Positions 8,691 to 16,844 of a DNA stretch of 57,198 bases are shown here, piece after piece. The position numbers and the translations under genes are program-made. The stretch is from Thalassolituus sp. (lineage in GTDB: Bacteria; Pseudomonadota; Gammaproteobacteria; Pseudomonadales; Oceanobacteraceae). The DNA lies in assembly GCA_006212115.1 (NCBI GenBank), contig PDUK01000008.1, positions 1 through 57,198 on the forward strand, read 5' to 3'. The notes under the pieces are model-generated. The model was not told the origin of the DNA. It ran no database searches and worked only from the letters and a program-made list of their open reading frames with translations. The first letter of the stretch is position 1. Each line of letters begins with the position of its first letter.

Positions 8691-9713
8691 ATGACCCAGC
8701 GCGAACAACTGATAGACGAACAGGGGCAACCACTTTTTGGTCGTTTCGACAGCCCAGTCAGTGATATTAATTTTCAGGATTACGACCTGCACACAGCCAT
8801 GGGCAGACCCGTACCGAAGAAAAAACGCGATCAGCACTTCAATCAATTTCAGTTTGTTTCAATCGCGGCTGAGCCGCTGTTCATCGGACTCGCTATTGTG
8901 CGCTTGAGATTCGCAAGTCACGCTTTTCTGTACCTTTATGACCACGCAGCGGACATGTGGAAAGAATATCGCTTTACCCGCCCTTTCCGCCGTGGACTCC
9001 ACTTTGGGCAACAACCCAATCAGGATATCGTCAGCTTCGTCAAAGGCCGTAACCGACTGACTATTAAAGCCAGTCAGCGTCCGGGAGTCCGCCAGATTAA
9101 AGTCAGCATGGCGGATGGCACATGCATTCGCGCCACAATAGACGAAAGTACCCACTATCTGCCAATGTCGGTATGCACACGCACAGGTTTTCATGGCTGG
9201 ACTTACACACAGAAAAGTAATGCCCGCGTCTGTCAGGGTGAGGTGCAGTGGCAAGGTCGCCAATACGACCTCGAAAGCCTGAGAGCGTTAGCCGGTGTCG
9301 ACTGGACTGGCGGCTACATGAGACATGAAACCAGCTGGAACTGGGCGAGTATTTCAGGTCGGCTGCATGACCAACGTAAAATCGGACTGAATTTATCCGC
9401 AGGTGTAAATGAAACTGGCTTCAGCGAGAACACGCTCTGGATTGATGGCGTCCCGACGGTTATGCCAGCGGTCCACTTTCAGTTTGACAGAACCAAACAA
9501 CAATCAGGCTGGTCAGTCACATCACACGATAACCGGGTACGCCTTCACTTCGATCCCGTTGTGAACTACCACGACCATACCAATGCGATCATCGCCGCCA
9601 GTAATTTTCGTCAGCACCTCGGCCGGTTCAACGGGGAGATCGATTTGCCCCATGAGACCATCCATATCGAAGACATCTGGGGACTAGCCGAAGACCACTA
9701 CGCCCGCTGGTAA
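8691..9713 (+). CDS. DUF2804 family protein
   Basis: 340 residues without signal peptide or membrane segment. The N-terminus (LIDEQGQPLFGRF), the KKKRDQHFNQFQFVS stretch near residue 44, and the late HNRVRLHF / RQHLGRFNGEI pattern match my recollection of the DUF2804 family, whose function is unknown. It is preceded by a GGAAGG ribosome site 4 bases before the ATG. It stands alone: the previous operon ends 116 bases upstream and the ccm cluster converges from the right with 20 bases between stops. Nothing in the sequence points to a substrate. Confidence 0.65.
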   Translation: MTQREQLIDEQGQPLFGRFDSPVSDINFQDYDLHTAMGRPVPKKKRDQHFNQFQFVSIAAEPLFIGLAIVRLRFASHAFLYLYDHAADMWKEYRFTRPFRRGLHFGQQPNQDIVSFVKGRNRLTIKASQRPGVRQIKVSMADGTCIRATIDESTHYLPMSVCTRTGFHGWTYTQKSNARVCQGEVQWQGRQYDLESLRALAGVDWTGGYMRHETSWNWASISGRLHDQRKIGLNLSAGVNETGFSENTLWIDGVPTVMPAVHFQFDRTKQQSGWSVTSHDNRVRLHFDPVVNYHDHTNAIIAASNFRQHLGRFNGEIDLPHETIHIEDIWGLAEDHYARW

Positions 9714-9733
9714 GTGTCGCTCGAGATCGGACG

Positions 9734-10987
9734 TCAGGGCTTGATCGGCGGATCGATTATCTCTTGATCTATCATCACTGAGACAGCCTCTGCCCCACGA
9801 GTTCGCACGCCTGAAACCGAGCCCTGCCAGTCGCCAGGCTGAGCCATAGGTTGCCCCGTTAAGGAAACACGCGCGGTCACCGTCACCTCATCGACACTGC
9901 CTAAGTTCATGCCCTCTGCCATCGCTGTCGTGTTATCGAGGACAACCGTGTAGGGAAGATGTGACACCAATAAGCGCTGTACCGCCAGTGGCAGTGGTGG
10001 CCCTTCAGGTTGACGCGCAATCACAAAGACAAACGCCGTGTCCGGCACCGATGCTTTCGCCTCGTCACTCAGTGATACTTCGATGGCAATCCTTGACGGG
10101 ATAAGAAAACGGACATCAACCGTTTCACCTTGAGCCTGTAGCTCACTGGCAGCCCGGGTAATACCATTCGCAATTGTTCTGGCTTCCATACTGTCCGCAG
10201 GGAGCTTTTCCCATACCCTGCGCCAGTGCTCTATCGATTCCCGGAAGTAACCCAACTCGTAGGCCATGATCCCGGCCAACCCGAGTGACTTGCGCTCGTC
10301 CGGCACTAATTCTATTGCTTGTTTCAGCGTGGCGTACATGCCCTCATCAGCACGACGTCCATTCGAAAAAAACTGAGCCTGAACCAGAGAGGTCATAATC
10401 GCAGCTCTATCCTGGGTACGATCCTCAGGCAATCGATCAAGCAAGCCAGCATAAACAAGCGCAGCTTCGCCATAGCGTCTCTCGGCTTCCAACAGACGCC
10501 CATGAAGGAAAACCCACTCAAGATTTTCCGGCTGGCGTAATGTCGCTTGCTCAAGTACGCGTTCCAGCTCAGTGTATTCTTCTGTCGCTAGGGCACCTCG
10601 AGTAGAGAGCTCCAACAACTCAGTCGCTCTGACCTCACTTCCTGCCCCCCAGCGCTGATACAAAAAAAGAATAAAAATAACGGCGAGCAATATCGCAACC
10701 AGCGCTCCGGAATAACGTAATCGCTTTCCAGAAACAGCTTCATACCCTGCTGCCTCGAGGTCACTCGCAAGAAGCTCCCGATCAAGCTCCAGCTGAAGTG
10801 CAGCCCGCTGCGATTCAGGTACATCCTGAGCTTCTAACTCTGCCACACGAAGACGATAGAGACGTACGTTTTCCTCTCTCTGACTCGCCGGTTTCGTCAG
10901 CTTCAGTCGACGGACAGCTGGGTAGAAAAACACCAGCAATAAAACCACTATCAGAGCAACCAACAACCCCAGATTCAATTCACTCAT
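9734..10987 (-). CDS. ccmI: Cytochrome c maturation protein CcmI (TPR apocytochrome chaperone)
   Basis: 417 residues. Two N-terminal membrane segments (about residues 7-25 and 93-112) flank a cytoplasmic loop with a heptad-like Leu pattern, and the periplasmic remainder carries TPR-like helices (about 120-290), the layout of CcmI, which holds apocytochrome c for the CcmFH heme ligation complex. Its ATG overlaps the ccmH stop by 4 bases. It is the last gene of the ccm operon and ends 20 bases from the converging DUF2804 gene. The C-terminal domain (about 300-417) is the extended periplasmic part seen in separate CcmI proteins of gammaproteobacteria. Confidence 0.9.
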   Translation of the reverse strand: MSELNLGLLVALIVVLLLVFFYPAVRRLKLTKPASQREENVRLYRLRVAELEAQDVPESQRAALQLELDRELLASDLEAAGYEAVSGKRLRYSGALVAILLAVIFILFLYQRWGAGSEVRATELLELSTRGALATEEYTELERVLEQATLRQPENLEWVFLHGRLLEAERRYGEAALVYAGLLDRLPEDRTQDRAAIMTSLVQAQFFSNGRRADEGMYATLKQAIELVPDERKSLGLAGIMAYELGYFRESIEHWRRVWEKLPADSMEARTIANGITRAASELQAQGETVDVRFLIPSRIAIEVSLSDEAKASVPDTAFVFVIARQPEGPPLPLAVQRLLVSHLPYTVVLDNTTAMAEGMNLGSVDEVTVTARVSLTGQPMAQPGDWQGSVSGVRTRGAEAVSVMIDQEIIDPPIKP

Positions 10988-11499
10988 GTCTTATCCTTGT
11001 CGAGCTTCTGATATTGATCGTCAGGGTTTTCATTGGCAGATTCACTGGATTCCCTTTTGAGTGACTCCAGTCTGGCCTGTTCCTCTTCCGTCAGCTCTGC
11101 TATCCCTGCGGCCTGATGTTGACGAGTACGGCGAACCAGCGCGAGGCCAGCCAAGAACAACAGCAGCGGCCCAAGCCAGAGCAGAACTGTGTCCAGCCGA
11201 AATGGCGGCGTGTAACGTACAAAATCTCCGTATCGGGCAACCAGATAATCCACTACTTCCTGATCGCTTTTTCCATCCTGCATCAGTTCGTACACCTTAT
11301 TACGAAGGTCTGCGGCAACCGGTGCATTGGAGTCTGCCAGATTCTGATTCTGACACTTCGGACAGCGCAATTCTTCGGCAAGGGCGGCGAAACGCTCTGC
11401 ATCTTCTGGATCATCAAATGGATATTTATGGCCATCAATGACAGCAGAAGCCGCGGTGGACATTGCGAGCACAAACAAGGCAGCCATTACACGAATCAT
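10984..11499 (-). CDS. ccmH: Cytochrome c maturation protein CcmH
   Basis: 171 residues. Signal peptide or N-terminal membrane segment (residues 1-19), then the family's redox motif LRCPKCQNQNLADSNA (CxxC near residues 45-48), a three-helix thioredoxin-reductant fold, and one membrane anchor (about 105-123, VLLWLGPLLLFLAGLALV) with a charged cytoplasmic tail. CcmH reduces apocytochrome CxxCH thiols and works with CcmF and CcmG. The length fits the short form lacking the TPR domain, consistent with a separate ccmI next door. It overlaps both ccmG (4 bases) and ccmI (4 bases), so translation is coupled along the operon. Confidence 0.93.
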   Translation of the reverse strand: MIRVMAALFVLAMSTAASAVIDGHKYPFDDPEDAERFAALAEELRCPKCQNQNLADSNAPVAADLRNKVYELMQDGKSDQEVVDYLVARYGDFVRYTPPFRLDTVLLWLGPLLLFLAGLALVRRTRQHQAAGIAELTEEEQARLESLKRESSESANENPDDQYQKLDKDKT

Positions 11500-12017
11500 T
11501 TCAGCCCCCTGAATGTTTCGCCCAAGGTTTCCCAGACAACCGGATTAAGATCACCAATATGTTTCGCTCTGATCACACCAGTTGAATCAATCAGAAAGGT
11601 CTCTGGGGCGCCATACACACCCAACTCGATACCCAACGAGCCGTCGGGATCAGATAAGTTATATGCGTAGGGATTTCCATAATCGGCCAGCCACTGACGC
11701 GCCTTATCCAGATCGTCTTTGTAGTTAATACCGATAATCCGGATGTCTTCGTCAGATAGCGCATTTAAAAAAGCGTGCTCGGCCTTACAGGTAGGACACC
11801 AGGTAGCCCAGACATTTACTAGAGCAGGCTTCCCCTCAAGATCGGTCGTCGTCAGAATCCGACCGTCTTCAACAACACCCAACTCGAATTCAGGGAAAGG
11901 TTGCCCGATTAAGGGCGACGGTAAACTGGATTTGTCTTCAATCCCCAAGCCAACCCAAAAGACCACGGTGATCGCAACAAACACAGCAAACGGAAGAAAT
12001 AATAATCCGCGGTTCAT
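11496..12017 (-). CDS. ccmG: Thiol:disulfide interchange protein CcmG/DsbE
   Basis: 173 residues. An N-terminal membrane anchor (about residues 4-24) is followed by a periplasmic thioredoxin fold with the active site WATWCPTCKAE near residue 73 and the cis-Pro region YGAPETFLID. It keeps CcmH and apocytochrome c reduced using electrons passed by DsbD/CcdA. It lies between ccmF and ccmH with 4-base overlaps on each side. Length is normal for the family. Confidence 0.94.
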   Translation of the reverse strand: MNRGLLFLPFAVFVAITVVFWVGLGIEDKSSLPSPLIGQPFPEFELGVVEDGRILTTTDLEGKPALVNVWATWCPTCKAEHAFLNALSDEDIRIIGINYKDDLDKARQWLADYGNPYAYNLSDPDGSLGIELGVYGAPETFLIDSTGVIRAKHIGDLNPVVWETLGETFRGLK

Positions 12018-13981
12018 GCGACACTCTCCTGATGTTTGCGGACACGACGGTAGCGTTTATCCAACATTGCCAGACCACCACCAACGGCCATCAGAATCGC
12101 GCCTAACCAAACCCAGCGCATGTAAGGTTTGATCTGCAGCCGTATCCCCCAGGCACCATTCTCAAGAGGTTCGCCCATAGATACATACACATCCCGGAAC
12201 AGACCGCCATCAATCGCCGCTTCCGTCATGATGCTGCCACGAGCATGATAACGACGTTTCTCAGCCGTAAGCTGGCCGGGTTTGCGCCCTTCGTGATAGA
12301 GATTAAAGCGCGCCGCCTGAGACAGATAATTAGGCCCTTCGATCGTGCCCGACTTAACAAATTCAAACTGATAAGCACCCAGGGTTTCGACTTGCCCCGG
12401 TGACATTCTGACCGAGGTTTCCAGACTGAAATTCGACACCATTGTCACACCGACAATAGTGACGGCTACGCCTATGTGAGCCACGATCATCCCTGCGTAA
12501 CCAGCTCCAAGCGCAGTCACACGTGCGAATTTACCGCCAGTCTTGCTGATGACATCGATCAAAGTCGCCAGCATCAGCCAGAATGCCACACCAAGACCGA
12601 TTAACACCGATACTTCCAACGCATCCGTTAAAACAGCAACACTCAACACAGCAAAGATAAGTGCCAGTACGGCGGCAACCCAGAGACTGCGCCACAATCG
12701 TGTCACAGTGTCAGACTTCCAACGCACGCCAATACCAACACCCATCAACAATGCCAGCGCTACGGAGAGCGGGACGAACATACTGTTAAACCAGGCTTCG
12801 CCCACCGACAGTTTTCCGAGCCCCATAAAGTCGTATACAAGTGGGTAAAGTGTTCCGGTCAGAATCGCCAACGCCATGACGACAAGCAGCAGATTATTTA
12901 ATAACAGAGCCGTCTCCCTCGACAGAGAGCGGTAACGTCCGAAAGAGGCAACCACTGGTGCCTTAATCGCAAAGAGCAGCAACGAGCCGCCAACGCATAC
13001 TCCCAGTAATGCAAGAATGAAGACACCCCGGTCAGGGTCAGACGCGAATGCATGAACTGAAGTCAGCACCCCAGAGCGCACGAGAAACGTCCCCAACAAA
13101 CTCAACGAGAACGCAAAAATTGCCAGTAACACTGTCCAACTTTTAAATAAGCCGCGTTTCTCGGTGACTGCGAGGGAATGCACTAACGCAGTGGCCACAA
13201 GCCACGGCATCAGAGAGGCATTTTCCACTGGGTCCCAGAACCACCAGCCACCCCAGCCCAGTTCGTAATATGCCCACCAGCTACCCAATGCGATGCCAAT
13301 CGTCAGAAACACCCAGGCCGCGGTCGTCCATGGGCGTGACCACCGGGCCCAGGCCGCATCCAGACGTCCACTCATCAGTGCCGCGATGGCAAACGCAAAT
13401 GCAACAGACAGGCCCACATACCCCATATATAGGGTCGGCGGGTGGACGATCAGACCAAAGTCCTGCAGTAATGGATTCAGGTCGGCCCCTTCTAGCGGCG
13501 CGCTGGGCAGCACACGAGCGAAGGGATTAGAGGTTTCCAGAGTGAACAGGATAAAACCTACAGATACCATCCCCATAACGGACAGCACTCTCGCGACCAT
13601 GTCCAATGGCAGAGAGCGACTGAACAAGGCTACGGCTGCGCCCCATCCACCCAACATTGTGATCCAAAGTAATAACGAGCCCTCATGCGCCCCCCACACA
13701 GCACTCACCTTATACGGGACAGGCAGCAGGGTATTGCTGTTCGCAGCGACATAGGCAACGGAGAAGTCATCAAGTAAAAAACAGCTCGTCAGAAAACCAA
13801 GACTCGCCAAGAGAAAGACCGTCTGGCCAACCGCGAGCGAGCGAGCATAGCCCATTAACCAGGGCTGACGTAAATGCACTCCGGCCAATGGAATCAGCAC
13901 CTGAAAACAGGCAACAACAAAAGCGGCTATGAGGGCAAGCTGCCCCAACTCAGGCAGATACAACAACGACGTAGATGGCAT
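12014..13981 (-). CDS. ccmF: Heme lyase subunit CcmF
   Basis: 655 residues with about 15 membrane segments. The tryptophan-rich heme-handling (WWD) motif WGGWWFWDPVENASLMPW is present near residue 245, followed by conserved histidines in the adjacent loops. A large periplasmic loop (about residues 500-620) precedes the last membrane segment, as in the E. coli protein (647 residues). CcmF takes heme from CcmE and ligates it to apocytochrome c with CcmH. Its start shares one base with the ccmE stop, and its end overlaps ccmG by 4 bases. Confidence 0.95.
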   Translation of the reverse strand: MPSTSLLYLPELGQLALIAAFVVACFQVLIPLAGVHLRQPWLMGYARSLAVGQTVFLLASLGFLTSCFLLDDFSVAYVAANSNTLLPVPYKVSAVWGAHEGSLLLWITMLGGWGAAVALFSRSLPLDMVARVLSVMGMVSVGFILFTLETSNPFARVLPSAPLEGADLNPLLQDFGLIVHPPTLYMGYVGLSVAFAFAIAALMSGRLDAAWARWSRPWTTAAWVFLTIGIALGSWWAYYELGWGGWWFWDPVENASLMPWLVATALVHSLAVTEKRGLFKSWTVLLAIFAFSLSLLGTFLVRSGVLTSVHAFASDPDRGVFILALLGVCVGGSLLLFAIKAPVVASFGRYRSLSRETALLLNNLLLVVMALAILTGTLYPLVYDFMGLGKLSVGEAWFNSMFVPLSVALALLMGVGIGVRWKSDTVTRLWRSLWVAAVLALIFAVLSVAVLTDALEVSVLIGLGVAFWLMLATLIDVISKTGGKFARVTALGAGYAGMIVAHIGVAVTIVGVTMVSNFSLETSVRMSPGQVETLGAYQFEFVKSGTIEGPNYLSQAARFNLYHEGRKPGQLTAEKRRYHARGSIMTEAAIDGGLFRDVYVSMGEPLENGAWGIRLQIKPYMRWVWLGAILMAVGGGLAMLDKRYRRVRKHQESVA

Positions 13982-14469
13982 CAGTCAGCCACCTCTGGCG
14001 AAGCCGGTGATTGGTTTGCTTCCGGTGATGCCTCCGACTGCCGGGCATTCGCTTCTTCGAGAGCCTGCATAACTTCCGGCGGCATATAATTCTCATCGTG
14101 TTTCGCCAGCACCTGGCTCGCTGTAAACAAGCCGCTCTGATCTACACTCCCGAGGGCGACAATCCCCTGCCCCTCGCGAAACAGATCAGGCAGGATACCA
14201 TCGTAAAAAATCGTCACTTCTGACTGGCCGTCCGTGACATTGAAGCGCACTCCTAACCCGACAGAATCACGCTGGACGCTGCCCTCGACCACCAGACCAC
14301 CAGCGCGTATCGTCTGTCCGGGCTCGGCCTCACCGTTGGCAATTTGTGTGGGCGTTTTGAACAGATTAATGCTCTGCGACAACGAGTACATCGCCAAGGC
14401 AACTGCCACAAATACAGCGGCAATCATCGCCAGAATAAGCAGCAGCCGTTGCTTACGTTTTGGATTCAT
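13981..14469 (-). CDS. ccmE: Periplasmic heme chaperone CcmE
   Basis: 162 residues from the start [14 protein letters not shown] chose this ATG because the longer frame (to 14562) has a non-conserved prefix that would overlap ccmD fully, while this start gives the normal basic N-terminus and membrane anchor (about residues 8-29). The OB-fold domain carries the covalent heme-binding histidine in [13 protein letters not shown], near residue 131. The Ala/Glu/Pro-rich C-terminal tail is disordered as usual. It overlaps ccmD by 17 bases and touches ccmF. Confidence 0.94.
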   Translation of the reverse strand: MNPKRKQRLLLILAMIAAVFVAVALAMYSLSQSINLFKTPTQIANGEAEPGQTIRAGGLVVEGSVQRDSVGLGVRFNVTDGQSEVTIFYDGILPDLFREGQGIVALGSVDQSGLFTASQVLAKHDENYMPPEVMQALEEANARQSEASPEANQSPASPEVAD

Positions 14470-14644
14470 TATTATTTTTCTCACGACGTAAACGTTGCGT
14501 GTGCTCCCGCAGAAGTCGGCGTCGACTTCGGACGGGTTCGATAACAACAGCAGCAATAACACATGCTGTCAGCCCATATGAAAGCCATACATAGAAACCA
14601 TGCTTGCCCATCGCGATAAACTCGCTAAAAGAGCTGAACTCCAT
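14453..14644 (-). CDS. ccmD: Heme exporter protein CcmD
   Basis: 63 residues from [16 protein letters not shown]; this ATG overlaps the ccmC stop as TGATG, which favours it over the ATG 27 bases upstream. One membrane segment (about residues 18-35, [18 protein letters not shown]) is followed by a strongly basic cytoplasmic tail, which is the CcmD pattern. CcmD helps release heme-loaded CcmE from the CcmABC complex. Confidence 0.9.
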   Translation of the reverse strand: MEFSSFSEFIAMGKHGFYVWLSYGLTACVIAAVVIEPVRSRRRLLREHTQRLRREKNNNESKT

Positions 14645-15390
14645 CAGAACTCCAGTACCTTGCTTAACCATTGTCGCTTGCGTTCATGCCAAAGTATTTC
14701 GTTGCGGGTACGCAACACAATCATTAACAGCAGGAACACATAGGCTGTACCGATCATAATCAACAATGGCCACAGCATATCAGGATGCATTGAGGGTTTT
14801 TCGGTTAACTTCAGAGTCGCCGGCTGATGCAAGGTGTTCCACCACTCTACCGAGTACTTGATGATGGGAATATTCACCAACCCCACCAACGACAGAATGG
14901 CGCCCGCCCGATAACCAACGTCTGAAGACTCAATCGCCTGCTGCAGAGCCATGACACCGAAGTAGAGGAACAACAAAACCAACATGGATGTCAGGCGCGC
15001 ATCCCACATCCACCAGGTTCCCCAGGTAGGCTTTCCCCAGATTGCACCTGTGACCAGGGCGATAAGGCAAAACGCAGTGCCCACCGGGGCTATGGCTCTG
15101 GCTATCCAGGCTGCCATTTTTCGTTGCCAGATAAGATACGCAGCCCCAGAGACCGCCATCATAATGTAGGCGCTTTGTGCCACTAATGCTGCGGGTACAT
15201 GGATATAGATAATCCTGAAGCTGTTGCCTTGCTGGTAATCAGCAGGCGCAAATAACAGCCCCCATACCAGTCCGGTCAGCGCCCCTGTAATAGCCACGGC
15301 AGACAACCAGGTCACCCAGACAGAGGATTGTTGATAAAACCACTTTGGTGAGGCGAACCGGTTATAAAACTGAACGACTTGTTGCCACAT
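14644..15390 (-). CDS. ccmC: Heme exporter protein CcmC
   Basis: 248 residues with six membrane segments. The WWD motif WGTWWMWDARLTSML lies near residue 130, flanked by the histidines that bind heme (HVPAALVAQ near residue 67 and the later WWNTLHQPA loop). CcmC presents heme to CcmE for covalent attachment. Length agrees with the family (about 245). It follows ccmB after 5 bases and overlaps ccmD by 1 base. Confidence 0.95.
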   Translation of the reverse strand: MWQQVVQFYNRFASPKWFYQQSSVWVTWLSAVAITGALTGLVWGLLFAPADYQQGNSFRIIYIHVPAALVAQSAYIMMAVSGAAYLIWQRKMAAWIARAIAPVGTAFCLIALVTGAIWGKPTWGTWWMWDARLTSMLVLLFLYFGVMALQQAIESSDVGYRAGAILSLVGLVNIPIIKYSVEWWNTLHQPATLKLTEKPSMHPDMLWPLLIMIGTAYVFLLLMIVLRTRNEILWHERKRQWLSKVLEF

Positions 15391-15395
15391 AATCC

Positions 15396-16064
15396 CTACC
15401 GCAATCCGTTTAACTTAAGCGCCGCCGACGATGCCCACGGCGTTAAAGCCAGTGCCAGCGAAAGCATCGCACCTAGCATGGCAAGCTCGCCTGTGTAGGG
15501 TAACCCCAGACTGGCTTGATATACCGCTCCGGCTGCAAAAATCAGTACCGGAACATACAGCGGCAGTATCAGTAACGCCAGCAACAGGCTGCCTCCTCCG
15601 ATTCCTGCTGTGAGCGCCGCACCCACGCCACCCAGCAAACTCAAGACAGGAGTTCCCAGTGCGAGGCTCAAAAATAAGGCCAGATAGGCAGAGTCCGGCA
15701 AGTGCAACATCACTGCCAGCAAAGGAGACAACAGCGTTAACGGTAAACCGCTGATGCACCAATGCAACAGCGCTTTGACCAGCGCCAAAGCATATAGAGG
15801 TTCTCCCGATGCGTGCCAGAGTTCAAGCGAGCCATCCTCCACATCGGCGCGATACAACATATCCAACGACAGCAGAGTCGCCAGCAATGCGGCAACCCAG
15901 ACAACGCCCCCTGCGATGCGGGACAAGAAGTCTGGCTCAGGCGCGACCGCCAAGGGAAATAACACGATAACCATCAGGAAGAACGCGAGTGGATTCAGCC
16001 ACTCTCCGGGATTGCGTGCCGCAAGCACAGCGTCCCGGCGGAGCGTCGCTAGCATCAGCTTCAT
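15396..16064 (-). CDS. ccmB: Heme exporter protein CcmB
   Basis: 222 residues from MKLMLATLRRDAVLAARN. This ATG overlaps the ccmA stop as ATGA and yields the normal family length; the longer frame up to 16181 is a shadow inside ccmA. Six membrane segments are visible, with the conserved early RNPGEWLNPLAFF stretch. CcmB is the permease subunit of the CcmAB ABC transporter, which powers release of holo-CcmE. Confidence 0.94.
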   Translation of the reverse strand: MKLMLATLRRDAVLAARNPGEWLNPLAFFLMVIVLFPLAVAPEPDFLSRIAGGVVWVAALLATLLSLDMLYRADVEDGSLELWHASGEPLYALALVKALLHWCISGLPLTLLSPLLAVMLHLPDSAYLALFLSLALGTPVLSLLGGVGAALTAGIGGGSLLLALLILPLYVPVLIFAAGAVYQASLGLPYTGELAMLGAMLSLALALTPWASSAALKLNGLR

Positions 16065-16705
16065 ACGCCCCCTCCCAACACCAGCTCGGACTGAGTCGAT
16101 ACTTCTGTAAGGGCATGGTGGCTGGTAATAACGACAGCACCTCCGTGCCCGATATGATGGCTGATCTGCTGTTCCAGCCACGCTATTCCAGCATGATCCA
16201 GGGCGGTGAAAGGTTCATCAAGAATCCATAACGGAGCCTGACTGATGACCAGGCGCGCCAGACCGACACGACGCTGCTGACCGGCTGACAGCTGAGCACA
16301 AGGGGTATACTCGTACCCTGCCAGAGACACGCTCTCCAGTGCTGCCTCAAGCGCTTCGTCGCCGGGCGACTCCATAGCGCACAACCATCTCAGGTTCTCC
16401 ATCGCGGTCAAAGGCTTCTTCACGGAAACGGTGTGTCCTTGATACAGTCGCTCCCGCGCATATTCCGGATAAACAGATTGGATCTCACGGCCTTTCCAGC
16501 GTACTTCTCCAGAAAACTCCCGGTTTAGCCCAGCCAGAAGACGCAACAGCGTCGTTTTTCCTGATCCGTTTGGCCCGACAACCTGAAGAAGCTCACCGCC
16601 TGTAATCTGAAACGCCAGACGCTCAAACAGCACTCTGTCGTCGCGTTCGCAAGTAATGTCATACGCGTTCAAACACAGTGTTTGAGTCTTCGATGTTCCC
16701 GTCAT
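16061..16705 (-). CDS. ccmA: Heme exporter ATP-binding protein CcmA
   Basis: 214 residues, a single ABC ATPase domain: Walker A GPNGSGKTTLL (about residue 40), ABC signature LSAGQQRRVGLARL (about 138-151), Walker B LWILDEPF (about 158-165) and the H-loop histidine in VVITSHH (about 195). The N-terminal CERDDRVLFERL is typical of CcmA. It is the first gene of the nine-gene ccm operon. The ATG follows directly on a TAAGG sequence, so the ribosome site is either that or the GGGG a few bases upstream. Confidence 0.94.
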   Translation of the reverse strand: MTGTSKTQTLCLNAYDITCERDDRVLFERLAFQITGGELLQVVGPNGSGKTTLLRLLAGLNREFSGEVRWKGREIQSVYPEYARERLYQGHTVSVKKPLTAMENLRWLCAMESPGDEALEAALESVSLAGYEYTPCAQLSAGQQRRVGLARLVISQAPLWILDEPFTALDHAGIAWLEQQISHHIGHGGAVVITSHHALTEVSTQSELVLGGGV

Positions 16706-16758
16706 CCTTACCCCAATCGTTACCGCTACAGAGATTGTTCTGCACGGACTTTTTGCCC

Positions 16759-16764
16759 ATTATA
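16759..16764 (-). promoter_or_regulatory. Candidate -10 element of the ccm operon
   Basis: On the minus strand a perfect TATAAT hexamer lies 54 bases before the ccmA start in the 139-base ccmA/fliK gap. A poor TTCTGC stands at -35 with a 16-base spacer, so an activator would be expected if this is the promoter. Confidence 0.35.
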
Positions 16765-16844
16765 ACTAAACAAGCACAGCGCAGAATGACCCAACGCTTC
16801 CTTAGCCTGTAAAGACCTGCGCTCAGAGGCCGATAGATAGTGAT

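Noticed and set aside
14084..14110. Apparent variant of the CcmE heme motif (KHDENY)
   Set aside because: HDENY is the normal sequence in E. coli-type CcmE, so nothing unusual.
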